Positions 1 to 7,596 of a stretch of 10,619 bases of DNA are shown here, one piece after another. Below the pieces are notes generated by a model, which was not told where the DNA came from, made no database searches, and saw only the letters and a list, made by a program, of their open reading frames with translations. Numbering within the stretch: position 1 is the stretch's first letter; every line of letters begins with the position of its first letter. The position numbers and the translations under genes were made by a program. Source of the stretch: Alphaproteobacteria bacterium (GTDB lineage: Bacteria > Pseudomonadota > Alphaproteobacteria > Sphingomonadales > Emcibacteraceae); NCBI GenBank assembly GCA_002401545.1, contig NVTJ01000059.1, forward strand, positions 1 to 10,619, given 5' to 3'.

Positions 1-55
1 CTTGTTTTTGTTAAAAAAATAACCTTTACGTGAATAAAATATATACGTCTTTCTA

Positions 56-70
56 TTAACCATAATTTAT
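56..70. promoter_or_regulatory. Possible CtrA-type box in AT-rich leader of the first small gene
   Basis: The first 119 bases are very AT-rich and hold no gene. Within them is TTAA-CCATAAT-TTAT, which matches the alphaproteobacterial CtrA consensus TTAA-N7-TTAA at seven of eight fixed positions and contains the half-site form TTAACCAT. CtrA is the cell-cycle response regulator that often controls flagellar and surface genes. The match is seen in the sequence; that it is bound is inference, and such matches arise by chance in AT-rich DNA. Confidence 0.22.
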
Positions 71-134
71 GATATAGATAATTAATTCATTTTATACAAT
101 CTACGGTGGTGTCTATGATGTGGGAACAGAAAAT

Positions 135-323
135 ATGAATATGCAAGAAAAAACCTTAACAACAAAGCAATATGTTTCAGAAATGGAATATGAATATGCC
201 GGCATGATTAATGCGTTAAACTATCTTTGCAAGGAAGCAGACGCAGAAACGCTTGACTATGTGGCGATGCATATAAATATTGCCATTGAGGAATTAAAAG
301 AGCATCACCTGACGGCGGCCTGA
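135..323 (+). CDS. Small acidic protein of unknown function
   Basis: This is a soluble-looking protein of 62 residues, rich in Glu, Ala, Met and Tyr, with no membrane segment, signal peptide or cysteine pair. I do not recognise a family. The N-terminal part is polar, and the rest (from about ATKQY-like residues onward to ELKEHH) has the spacing of two amphipathic helices. I chose the ATG at 135 because GGGA lies about nine bases before it. An in-frame GTG at 120 would add five residues but has a poor ribosome site, and another ATG at 141 is possible. The gene converges on mutL with 14 bases between the stop codons, so the two are not co-transcribed. Coding status rests on open frame, ribosome site and a sensible amino-acid composition. 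Confidence 0.6.
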   Translation: MNMQEKTLTTKQYVSEMEYEYAGMINALNYLCKEADAETLDYVAMHINIAIEELKEHHLTAA

Positions 324-336
324 ATAGCAACAGGCC
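317..336. terminator. Hairpin between convergent small gene and mutL, no T-run
   Basis: GGCCTG and CAGGCC form a six-base-pair GC-rich stem around an eight-base loop, and the stem includes part of the small gene's TGA stop. It sits between the ends of two convergent genes, where a bidirectional terminator would be expected. Neither strand has a T-tract after the stem, so it is not a canonical intrinsic terminator. It may act as a 3' end stabiliser or may be incidental. Confidence 0.3.
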
Positions 337-337
337 C

Positions 338-2134
338 CTACCTGCGGCCAAATAATTTTTCAATATCCGACAGTCCCAATGCCACATAAGTGGGGCGGCC
401 ATGGTTACACTGACCCGAATGAGGCGTCTGCTCCATTTCCCGAAGCAAGGCATTCATTTCCGTGACATTAAGCCGCCTGCCCGCCCGCACACTGCCGTGA
501 CAAGCCATGGTCGAACAAATATCTTCCAGTTTTTCTTTTAAGGACAGGGCCTGATCCAGCTCCCCCAATTCATCGGCCAGATCCCGCACCAATCCCTTGA
601 TATCCGTATCCCCGAGCAGGGCCGGTACCTCGCGCACCACAACCGCCCCCACGCCAAACTCCTCCAGATGCAGTCCCATCTCCCCCAGTTCCCCGGCCCG
701 CAGCACAAGCCGGTCCACCGCATCCTGCTCCAGCTCGACCACTTCGGGAATCAGCAATATCTGCCGGGGGACGTCATTGTTAATTAAATGAGCCTTCATA
801 CGCTCATAAACCAGTCGCTCATGGGCCGCATGCTGGTCAACAATGATAATCCCGTCCTGTGTCTGGGATATAATATAGGTTTCATGGAGCTGCCCCCGCG
901 CCGCGCCCAGCGGATATGCCACCATGTCATCCGAAGCGGCCGCCGCCGCGCTTTCCACCCGTGCCCCAGGCGGCATAAAGCCCGGCGCCAGCGGTTCTTG
1001 AAAATCAAGCGCCCGGTCTTTAAGGCCGGCAGAATAATTTGGCGCGGCATAGGAAGCCTGCCCGGAATATTGTGGCAGACTGCCCGGCTGAAATGAGCTG
1101 AGTGCCGCCCCGGCCACAGTGGTTGCCGCCCGGTGCCCGGCCCCGGTCAGGGCACGCTTCAGAGCGCCGACAATCAGTCCCCTGACATGACCGCTGTCCC
1201 GAAAGCGCACCTCCGCCTTGGCCGGATGAACATTAACATCCACCATAGGCGTCGGCACCTCAAGGAACAGGGCCAGCACCGGGTGCCGATTACGGGCCAG
1301 AAAATCCATATAGGCGCCGCGCACCGCCCCGTTAAGCAGCTTATCCTTCACCGGACGGCCATTGACGAATAAAAACTGATGCTGGGCATTGCCCCGGTTA
1401 TAGGTCGGCAGACCGGCATATCCGCTGAGCCTGATATTTTCCCGTATCTCATCAATGACAAGGGCATTATCGCCAAAATCACTGCCCAGTATGGCTGTCA
1501 GCCTCTTGAGCCGCCTATCCGTCAATTCCCCCGGCACCGCGGAAAGCGACAAGGCCCGCCGGTCCCCGTCCATCAGGGAAAAACCAATTTCAGGATAGGC
1601 CATGGCCAGCCGCTTTATCACGTCAAGGGCATGATTAAATTCCGTGCGGTCCCCTTTCAGGAACTTCAGTCTGGCTGGTGTGGCATAGAATAAATCCCGA
1701 ACATCAACCCGGGTGCCCTGACCACATGCGGCGGGCTGGGGGGCGTGTTTTTGCCCGCCTTCGATCACCAGCCTCCAGCCGTCATCCGCGCCATCCGCAC
1801 GGCTGGTTATGGAAAAGCGACTGACAGAAGCGATAGAAGGCAGCGCCTCACCGCGAAAACCCATGGTTTTAATATCTGTCAGATCATCTTCGCGCAGTTT
1901 GGAGGTGGCATGGCGGGCCACGGACAGTTCAAGATCAGACTGGCTCATGCCGCAACCGTCATCACTGACCGAGATCAATTTCCGGCCACCATCGATCATC
2001 ACCACCTGTATGGCACGCGCCCCGGAATCGATGGCATTTTCCACCAGTTCCTTCACCGCACTTGCCGGACGCTCAATCACCTCACCGGCGGCGATTTGAT
2101 TGATGGTATTTTCCGAAAGGACGCGGATTCTCAA
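338..2134 (-). CDS. mutL: DNA mismatch repair protein MutL (endonuclease-type)
   Basis: MutL is the GHKL ATPase that couples mismatch recognition by MutS to strand incision and excision. The N-terminal ATPase shows AAGEVIERPASAVKELVEN (catalytic E29 and Mg-binding N33), SDDGCGM near 58-64 and GFRGEAL near 93-99. The transducer domain ends around residue 325, followed by a Pro/Ala/Gly/Ser-rich linker to about 410. The C-terminal dimerisation domain has DQHAAHERLVYE near 434, which fits the endonuclease motif DQHA-x2-E-x4-E. Supporting zinc-site motifs are ACHGSVRA and CNHGRPT, and QILLIP near 459 matches the beta-clamp-binding position. The protein is therefore expected to nick DNA itself, as in MutH-less bacteria. 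Length (598 aa) is normal. The start is TTG, with GGGAG six bases upstream and alignment to the usual MutL N-terminus. It is divergent from the 50-residue gene at 2257. Confidence 0.98.
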   Translation of the reverse strand: MRIRVLSENTINQIAAGEVIERPASAVKELVENAIDSGARAIQVVMIDGGRKLISVSDDGCGMSQSDLELSVARHATSKLREDDLTDIKTMGFRGEALPSIASVSRFSITSRADGADDGWRLVIEGGQKHAPQPAACGQGTRVDVRDLFYATPARLKFLKGDRTEFNHALDVIKRLAMAYPEIGFSLMDGDRRALSLSAVPGELTDRRLKRLTAILGSDFGDNALVIDEIRENIRLSGYAGLPTYNRGNAQHQFLFVNGRPVKDKLLNGAVRGAYMDFLARNRHPVLALFLEVPTPMVDVNVHPAKAEVRFRDSGHVRGLIVGALKRALTGAGHRAATTVAGAALSSFQPGSLPQYSGQASYAAPNYSAGLKDRALDFQEPLAPGFMPPGARVESAAAAASDDMVAYPLGAARGQLHETYIISQTQDGIIIVDQHAAHERLVYERMKAHLINNDVPRQILLIPEVVELEQDAVDRLVLRAGELGEMGLHLEEFGVGAVVVREVPALLGDTDIKGLVRDLADELGELDQALSLKEKLEDICSTMACHGSVRAGRRLNVTEMNALLREMEQTPHSGQCNHGRPTYVALGLSDIEKLFGRR

Positions 2135-2147
2135 GACAAACTCCCAA

Positions 2148-2176
2148 TTGACATAAAAACTGTCACAAGATTACCT
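2148..2176 (+). promoter_or_regulatory. Candidate sigma-70-type promoter for the 50-residue gene
   Basis: A perfect TTGACA at 2148-2153 is followed after 17 bases by TTACCT (or TACCTT one base later). This gives a good -35 and a poor -10. Transcription would start near 2183 and leave a leader of about 70 bases before the strong ribosome site at 2243. It points away from mutL, whose own promoter I could not identify. Confidence 0.35.
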
Positions 2177-2183
2177 TATTTCT

Positions 2184-2196
2184 TTCACAGTGTGAA
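2184..2196. promoter_or_regulatory. Operator-like 13-bp inverted repeat in the mutL upstream spacer
   Basis: TTCACA-G-TGTGAA is a perfect inverted repeat with a one-base centre. It lies in the spacer between mutL and the divergent small gene, at the predicted start of the plus-strand transcript and about 50 bases upstream of the mutL start. This is a plausible dimeric regulator site. The regulator is unknown and a chance palindrome cannot be excluded. Confidence 0.25.
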
Positions 2197-2256
2197 CATA
2201 TTCCCCTTCAATAATGCCCGTAACATTAAAAAATAACGCCGCAGGAGGAACAGGGA

Positions 2257-2409
2257 ATGAGACTTTTTAACGGATTGGTTTTTGGCGCCGGAACGGGACT
2301 GATTTCCACAGGAATTACCGGAATGGCAAATGGCCATGTCATAACCGTATATATCCTTGGTGCCCTGTTAATTCTTACGGCAATTAGCCGATTCTTATGC
2401 CGGGCCTAG
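2257..2409 (+). CDS. 50-residue hydrophobic microprotein, probably inner-membrane
   Basis: The open frame encodes 50 residues starting MRLFNGLVFGAGTG and ending SRFLCRA. It has a Gly-rich hydrophobic stretch at about 5-22 and a stronger transmembrane segment at about 28-47 (ITVYILGALLILTAI), with Arg at both ends. The hairpin-like layout suggests a small membrane protein. AGGAGG lies eight bases before the ATG, the best ribosome site in the window, which is the main reason for calling so short a frame. The TTGACA candidate promoter lies upstream. Its stop is 12 bases from the end of the convergent bamF. I recognise no family; Gly-rich small membrane proteins of this kind are common and mostly uncharacterised. 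No function is claimed. Confidence 0.6.
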   Translation: MRLFNGLVFGAGTGLISTGITGMANGHVITVYILGALLILTAISRFLCRA

Positions 2410-2421
2410 AATATTTCTCAA

Positions 2422-2649
2422 TTAACTTATACTATCCCCAAACAGGGCTCTTTTGGCAATTTCCTGTGGTGTGAAAGCATCCTTCAGTTCGCTGTCTTCC
2501 CCCGGGGGACGCAAATGATAATCCGGTGGTACCACAAGAGGCGGATTCTTCAAAACACTGAATTCATCCGGGCCACCCATTTTTGAACAGGCCGGGACCA
2601 TACTGACAATGGTCAGAATCATGCCGCCTAATAAAAGTTTATTTCGCAC
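2422..2649 (-). CDS. bamF: BamF-type (DUF3035) outer-membrane lipoprotein
   Basis: This 75-residue lipoprotein precursor has MRNK, a hydrophobic stretch to residue 19 and a lipobox ending V-P-A-C with the lipidated Cys at 21. The mature part contains PDEF followed by LVVPPDYHLRPPG, the hallmark of the alphaproteobacterial DUF3035 family. In Caulobacter the family member is BamF, a subunit of the BAM complex that folds outer-membrane beta-barrel proteins. The mature chain is only 55 residues, at the short end for the family. The C-terminal Gln-Glu-Ile-Ala-Lys-Arg-Ala-Leu-Phe-Gly region may be a helix. It begins with GTG, with AGGA about nine bases upstream, and lies 34 bases after lspA, so it should be the last gene of the operon. 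The family call comes from motif recognition, not alignment; the BAM role is inferred from Caulobacter. Confidence 0.78.
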   Translation of the reverse strand: MRNKLLLGGMILTIVSMVPACSKMGGPDEFSVLKNPPLVVPPDYHLRPPGEDSELKDAFTPQEIAKRALFGDSIS

Positions 2650-2683
2650 TGTTTTTTCCTTTTTTCATAACATCCCGCCAGCA

Positions 2684-3184
2684 TTACATCCGGCCAGAGG
2701 ATTCTTTCCCGGACTCTGGCCCAAAAAAACTGTCCCATATCAATAACGCCGCACCGACCGTTATGCAACTGTCAGCGACATTAAAGACGGCAAATGACCA
2801 CTCCCCTACATAAAATTGCAGAAAATCGGCCACATAACCGAAAATAATCCGGTCATAAATATTGCCCAACGCACCACCAATCACCAAACCGATCGCAATG
2901 GCCAAGACCCTGGTCTGCACAGATTTGAGCCAAATGCCAAGCCCTAACACAATCAGCGCCGTCAGAATAATCAGTGCCCAGCGGCCAAGCTCGCCATCCG
3001 CACTCAGCATACCAAAGCTGACCCCGCGATTCTCCACCCATTGCAGGTTAAACATGGGCAGAATCCGGACCATCTGTATGGCTGGCAGATCAAGCACATC
3101 CATGATCCACCATTTGCTGACCCGGTCCAGAACCAGAGCCGATAAAGCAATGACAAGCCCCAGATAAAACCTCCGGCTGATCAT
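2684..3184 (-). CDS. lspA: Lipoprotein signal peptidase II
   Basis: LspA is the inner-membrane aspartyl protease that removes the signal peptide of diacylated prolipoproteins just before the lipid-bearing cysteine. The 166 residues match the family length. Four hydrophobic segments lie at about 6-24, 68-86, 92-110 and 133-151. The conserved blocks are ENRGVSFGM at 51-59, GNIYDR at 107-112 with catalytic D111, and FNVADS at 134-139 with catalytic D138. The ATG lies three bases after the ileS stop (TAG-GGG-ATG), so translation is probably coupled and the ribosome site is inside the ileS end. The ileS-lspA pair is conserved in many bacteria. The next gene encodes a lipoprotein substrate. Confidence 0.98.
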   Translation of the reverse strand: MISRRFYLGLVIALSALVLDRVSKWWIMDVLDLPAIQMVRILPMFNLQWVENRGVSFGMLSADGELGRWALIILTALIVLGLGIWLKSVQTRVLAIAIGLVIGGALGNIYDRIIFGYVADFLQFYVGEWSFAVFNVADSCITVGAALLIWDSFFGPESGKESSGRM

Positions 3185-3187
3185 CCC

Positions 3188-6001
3188 CTACCCTGCTTCC
3201 TGTACCGCATCCGCACAACGCGGGCAAATATCCTCAAAACCGGCCACGGTGCCCACGGTCTCCAATATCTGCCAGCAACGTTCGCATTTGTCGCCCCCGG
3301 CCAATGTACTGACCACGGCAACACCATCCACATCTTCATGGCGGAAGGCATCCTGCGGCGCTTGCGCCACCACAAGCTCGGCTGCTGATGTAATGGACAA
3401 TTCCGCCAGATCAATATTCATCAGCGCCTGCTCATAAGTTCCATCCGCCACATAGACCTTTACCTGCCCCTGCAGTGATGATCCAATACGTTTCTCGCGC
3501 CGTTCCACTTCCAGAGCGCCCGTGATCACCTTGCGCAGACTTCTGACCCTGTCCCATTTGGCCGAGAGCGCATCATCACGCCACTTAGCGGGTATGCCAT
3601 GGAAGGTTTGCAAATGGATACTGTCATTGTCATCCGGAAAACGCGACTGCCAGATTTCCTCAGAGGTGAACACCAATATGGGGGCCAGCATTTTGGTCAG
3701 GACGAAAAATATCTGGTCCAGTACGGTTCGCGTTGCCCGGCGGCGGATGCTGGATATGCCGTCACAATAGAGACAGTCTTTACGAATATCGAAATAAAAG
3801 GCGCTCAAATCCACGGTAACAAAATTATACAACGCCGTATAAATCCGGTTAAAGTTAAAGTCGGCAATACCCTGCCGGTTTACCTCATCCAGTTCCCACA
3901 ACCGATGCAGAATGACACGGTCCAGTTCGGGCATTTCAGACAGGGGAAGCTTTTCCGCCTCACTGAAATCATTCAGGTTGCCCAGAAGAAACCGCAGGGT
4001 GTTACGGATTTTGCGGTAGGCCTCCACCTGAGCCTGTATGATATTATTGCCGATCCGGTGATCATTCATATAATCAGTCGACGTGACCCACAGGCGTAGA
4101 ATATCCGCGCCAAACTGGTCAATAATTTTTTGTGGTGCTATGCCATTGCCCAGAGCTTTAGACATTTTCCGGCCCTTGTCATCAAGGGTAAAACCATGGG
4201 TCAGGACATTCTTGTAGGGGGCATGTCCACGGGTACCACAGGATTCCAGCAAGGATGACTGGAACCAGCCCCGATGCTGGTCCGTACCCTCCACATAAAG
4301 GTCAGCAGGAGACCGAAGTTCGTCGCGCTGTTCCAGCACAAAAGCATGGGTTGATCCGCTGTCAAACCAGACATCCAGAATATCCGTGATCTTTTCATAG
4401 TCCTCGGGCTTATAATTATCGCCAAGAAAAGTTGCCGCATCCCCGCTGTACCAGGCATCGGCGCCTTTGGCTTCCACAGCACTTGCAATCCGCTCATTCA
4501 CCGCATCATCCCGAAGCAGTTCGCCGCCTTCCTTGCTCACAAAGACCGTGATCGGCACCCCCCAGGCGCGCTGACGGGACAGCAGCCAGTCCGGGCGGTC
4601 CTGAACCATGGCCATCATGCGGTTTTTGGCATTTTCCGGCACCCAGCGCACTTTGTCAATCTCAGCAACCGCCTTATCCCGAAGACCATTCTTTTCCATG
4701 GAAATAAACCACTGGGGCGTATTGCGGTATATCAGCGGCGCTTTTGACCGCCAGCTATGGGGATAACTATGGATAATTGTATCCCGGGCCAGCAGCGCGC
4801 CAACATTTTCCAGTTCCGCGCAAACATGGTCATGAACTTTATAAACATGCTCGCCGGCAAACAGGGGGACACTGTCATAATAAAGCCCGCCATCATCCAC
4901 AGTGAAAGGGACAGGCAAACCATAAGTCTTGCCCACTTCAAAATCTTCCTGGCCGTGGCCTGGTGCGATATGGACGTAACCGGTCCCGGCCTCTGTGGTG
5001 ACATGGTAACCTTCAATGACCGGGATATCAAAATCATAGCCGCTCTCATGCCACGGATGATGACATATTGTGCCCTCAAGATCTGAGCCTTTAAAACGGG
5101 AAACAACATTAACTCCGGTAATACCCGCCCGTTCCATAAAGGCTGATTTCAACATCTCGCAAGTGGAAATTCTGGCGCCCACGGCCACGCGGCTGTCATC
5201 GGCAACCGCTGTAACCTCAAACAACAGATAATCAATATCTTTGCCATAAGCGATCCCCCGGTTGCCCGGTATGGTCCAGGGGGTGGTGGTCCAGATGATA
5301 ATTTTCGCCCCAACCAAATCCGCCTGCGACGATGAGACAACCGTAAAGCCCACATCAATCATGTGAGAGGTATGATCCTGATATTCGATCTCGGCCTCGG
5401 CAAGGGCGGTTTTCTCGACCACCGACCACATGATCGGTTTAGACCCCCGGTACAGGCTGCCGTTCATGAGGAATTTCTGCAGTTCCCGAACTATCTGGGC
5501 CTCGCTGTCAAAATTCATGGTTAAATATGGCTTGTCCCAGTCACCAAAAATGCCCAGCCGTTTAAATTCCTCTTTCTGGACATCCACCCATTTGGCGGCA
5601 AATTTCCGGCATTCTGTGCGGAACTCTATGGGGTCCACATCGTCTTTTTTGATCTTTTTCTTGCTATATTGCTTTTCGATCATCCATTCAATGGGCAGGC
5701 CATGACAGTCCCAACCGGGCACGTAAGGCGCATCCTTGCCAGACATCTGCTGAGAACGCACGATGATGTCTTTGAGGGTTTTATTCATGGCATGGCCAAT
5801 ATGGATATTACCATTGGCATAGGGTGGTCCATCATGAAGAATAAATTTTTGCCTGTGATCACGGCCCTTTTCACGGAGCCTCCGGTAAATATCCATTTTT
5901 TCCCATTTTGCCAGCCATTCCGGTTCCCGTTTGGGCAGGCTGCCTTTCATGGGGAAATCCGTCCGCGGCAGAAATATAGTCGATCGATAATCTTTGGTCA
6001 T
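3188..6001 (-). CDS. ileS: Isoleucyl-tRNA synthetase (bacterial type 1)
   Basis: This cytoplasmic class I synthetase charges tRNA-Ile and edits misactivated valine. The 937 residues are essentially the length of the E. coli enzyme. The Rossmann fold carries PYANGNIHIGH, with the HIGH signature at 67-70. The inserted CP1 editing domain shows IWTTTPWTIPGN at about 236-247 and HIAPGHGQEDF at about 345-355. WLLSRQRAWGVP at about 472-483 and GTDQHRGWFQSS at about 572-583 are further family blocks. The second signature is KMSKA at about 612-616, with Ala in place of the usual final Ser. The C-terminus has the zinc site CERC and CPRC (C906, C909, C926, C929), typical of the type 1, normally mupirocin-sensitive enzymes. 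An AGGAAA lies some 12 bases before the ATG. The gene follows ribF after 77 bases with no T-box-like leader visible. Confidence 0.99.
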   Translation of the reverse strand: MTKDYRSTIFLPRTDFPMKGSLPKREPEWLAKWEKMDIYRRLREKGRDHRQKFILHDGPPYANGNIHIGHAMNKTLKDIIVRSQQMSGKDAPYVPGWDCHGLPIEWMIEKQYSKKKIKKDDVDPIEFRTECRKFAAKWVDVQKEEFKRLGIFGDWDKPYLTMNFDSEAQIVRELQKFLMNGSLYRGSKPIMWSVVEKTALAEAEIEYQDHTSHMIDVGFTVVSSSQADLVGAKIIIWTTTPWTIPGNRGIAYGKDIDYLLFEVTAVADDSRVAVGARISTCEMLKSAFMERAGITGVNVVSRFKGSDLEGTICHHPWHESGYDFDIPVIEGYHVTTEAGTGYVHIAPGHGQEDFEVGKTYGLPVPFTVDDGGLYYDSVPLFAGEHVYKVHDHVCAELENVGALLARDTIIHSYPHSWRSKAPLIYRNTPQWFISMEKNGLRDKAVAEIDKVRWVPENAKNRMMAMVQDRPDWLLSRQRAWGVPITVFVSKEGGELLRDDAVNERIASAVEAKGADAWYSGDAATFLGDNYKPEDYEKITDILDVWFDSGSTHAFVLEQRDELRSPADLYVEGTDQHRGWFQSSLLESCGTRGHAPYKNVLTHGFTLDDKGRKMSKALGNGIAPQKIIDQFGADILRLWVTSTDYMNDHRIGNNIIQAQVEAYRKIRNTLRFLLGNLNDFSEAEKLPLSEMPELDRVILHRLWELDEVNRQGIADFNFNRIYTALYNFVTVDLSAFYFDIRKDCLYCDGISSIRRRATRTVLDQIFFVLTKMLAPILVFTSEEIWQSRFPDDNDSIHLQTFHGIPAKWRDDALSAKWDRVRSLRKVITGALEVERREKRIGSSLQGQVKVYVADGTYEQALMNIDLAELSITSAAELVVAQAPQDAFRHEDVDGVAVVSTLAGGDKCERCWQILETVGTVAGFEDICPRCADAVQEAG

Positions 6002-6078
6002 TATAATTTGGTTTCCTGGCTCACAGAAAATTTACACTTTGTAGCAATTACAGCCATGCATTGTCGAGTGTTTTATCC

Positions 6079-7065
6079 CTAAAGGTGATCTTCCCGTCGG
6101 GGAGCAGGGATAGAGGCTTGCCGGTTATTCGAATCAGCAAGAATTTTCTGTGCGGTTATGCTGTCCTTCCCAATCTGTTCCTTCAGGGATTCCAGGCCAT
6201 CAAACTTTCGCTCTTCGCGGATAAAATCAACAAATTCCACCAGAATCGGCTGTTCATATATATCAAAATCAAAGTTAAAAATATGGGCTTCCAGCACAAG
6301 GTCATCCTTGGCAAACGTCGGCCTCCTGCCCACATTCGCCACCCCATTCCACAAGCCCTTCGCCGGACCAGACCCGATCATCACCCGCACCGCATAAACA
6401 CCGAGCTTTGGTTTGATATAGCCTTCTATGGACAGATTGGCCGTCGGAAAATTTATCGTCCGGCCCCGCTTGTCCCCATGCAGGACGTGACCTTCCACAT
6501 GCCACCAATGGCCAAGCCGGTCCGCACTGCGCCGCACGTCCCCGGCCCGCAAGCTGTCCCTGATATTGGTGGAGGAATAGATATGATCGCCTTCCATGAT
6601 CCTCTCGACAATGGTGACGCCGAACTGTTCCATATGGCCCATCTGGCGAAGAACACTGGCACTGCCGCCCCGGCCTGCGCCAAAACGATAATCATAGCCC
6701 ACAAAAACATGCAGAGCCTCAAGACTATCCCGCAAAATGCCGGCAACAAAATCCTGCGCCGTCCGATGGGACAGTTTTTTGTCAAAGGGCAGAACAAAAA
6801 GGGTATCGACGCCAAAATCCTCCAGCAAATGAGTCTTGGTGCGAAAAGAAGTCAGGCGAAAATCATCCTGTCCCGGATTAAAATAACTGCGCGGATGAGG
6901 TTCCAGCACCAAAACCGAAAGGGTCGTATTCATTTCCCAGGCCAGTTTTCCAGCCCGGCCGATCACGGTCTGGTGGCCTTTATGAAAACCGTCAAAATTC
7001 CCCAGCACAATGACACTGCCCTTTGCCTCATCCGGTAAATTATCATAATACCTGAAAATTTTCAT
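6079..7065 (-). CDS. ribF: Bifunctional riboflavin kinase / FAD synthetase
   Basis: RibF phosphorylates riboflavin to FMN and adenylylates FMN to FAD in the cytoplasm. The 328 residues hold both modules in the usual order. The N-terminal nucleotidyltransferase module has GNFDGFHKGH at 22-31 (HxGH-like ATP site) and SSTNIR at 164-169. The C-terminal flavokinase module has GRTINFPTANL at 201-211, GVANVGRRPTF at 241-251 and VEFVDFIREERKF around 276-288, including the conserved acidic residue. The stop is 77 bases upstream of ileS, a frequent neighbour in many bacteria. The ATG is nine bases after the stop of the hydratase gene. No FMN riboswitch-like leader is apparent, and the preceding gene leaves no room for one. 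Confidence 0.98.
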   Translation of the reverse strand: MKIFRYYDNLPDEAKGSVIVLGNFDGFHKGHQTVIGRAGKLAWEMNTTLSVLVLEPHPRSYFNPGQDDFRLTSFRTKTHLLEDFGVDTLFVLPFDKKLSHRTAQDFVAGILRDSLEALHVFVGYDYRFGAGRGGSASVLRQMGHMEQFGVTIVERIMEGDHIYSSTNIRDSLRAGDVRRSADRLGHWWHVEGHVLHGDKRGRTINFPTANLSIEGYIKPKLGVYAVRVMIGSGPAKGLWNGVANVGRRPTFAKDDLVLEAHIFNFDFDIYEQPILVEFVDFIREERKFDGLESLKEQIGKDSITAQKILADSNNRQASIPAPRREDHL

Positions 7066-7074
7066 CGCCGTTTC

Positions 7075-7500
7075 TTACCCACCGGGAACCATCAGGCGGG
7101 CTTCACCGGTCAGAACTACCCTGTCACCCACCCGACATTCGCAATTGAGTGTCACACGCTTTCTTGCCCGGTTCAAATCCGTAATAGTCACCGTTGTTTC
7201 AACAGTATTGCCAATTTTTACCGGTGCCTTGAATTTCAGAGTCTGGGACAGGTAGATGCTGCCGGGTCCGGGAAATTCTGTGCCGAATATGGCAGAAATA
7301 TAGCCCGCCGATATCATGCCATGAGCAATGCGTTCCCCGAAAACAGACGCCCGGGCATAGGCATCATCCAGATGTATGGGGTTCACATCCCCGGTCACTT
7401 CAGAAAATTTGACAATATCCGCATCACTCACCACATTAACCGTAGTAAAAGACTGCCCCATCTCAAGATTCTCCAGACAAGCCTCTTTCACGTCTGACAT
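7075..7500 (-). CDS. MaoC-like hotdog-fold dehydratase / (R)-specific enoyl-CoA hydratase
   Basis: The 141-residue protein has the hydratase-2 signature FSEVTGDVNPIHLDDAYA at about 32-49. The predicted catalytic pair is D38 and H43, followed by GERIAHGMISAGYIS, in the same arrangement as PhaJ-type (R)-enoyl-CoA hydratases. Such enzymes add water to trans-2-enoyl-CoA, feeding beta-oxidation intermediates to polyhydroxyalkanoate or related pathways. The exact substrate here cannot be told, and no PHA synthase is visible, so I give no symbol. The length is that of single-domain members. AAGGG lies six bases before the ATG. It is the first gene of the operon, nine bases ahead of ribF, and is divergent from cheY across a 205-base spacer. 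A thioester dehydratase of unknown specificity is the safest reading. Confidence 0.85.
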   Translation of the reverse strand: MSDVKEACLENLEMGQSFTTVNVVSDADIVKFSEVTGDVNPIHLDDAYARASVFGERIAHGMISAGYISAIFGTEFPGPGSIYLSQTLKFKAPVKIGNTVETTVTITDLNRARKRVTLNCECRVGDRVVLTGEARLMVPGG

Positions 7501-7596
7501 ATATCACCCTTCATATTTATTTTCGAAGCCCCTGTTCTGTGCGTAATACGGCTGGAAAAATAAAGCAAATAAAAAAATAATATTGTTATGGTCACA

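Noticed and set aside
1745..2236. Plus-strand open frame antisense to the mutL start
   Set aside because: It mirrors the strongly conserved MutL ATPase region, has a His/Arg-rich composition typical of shadow frames, and has no ribosome site.
5999..6078. Possible T-box or attenuator leader before ileS
   Set aside because: The 77-base spacer has no specifier-like stems, no T-box sequence and no terminator hairpin.
6061..7038. Long plus-strand open frame antisense to ribF
   Set aside because: It is a shadow of ribF, whose two catalytic modules are complete on the other strand; the shadow protein has no recognisable domain.
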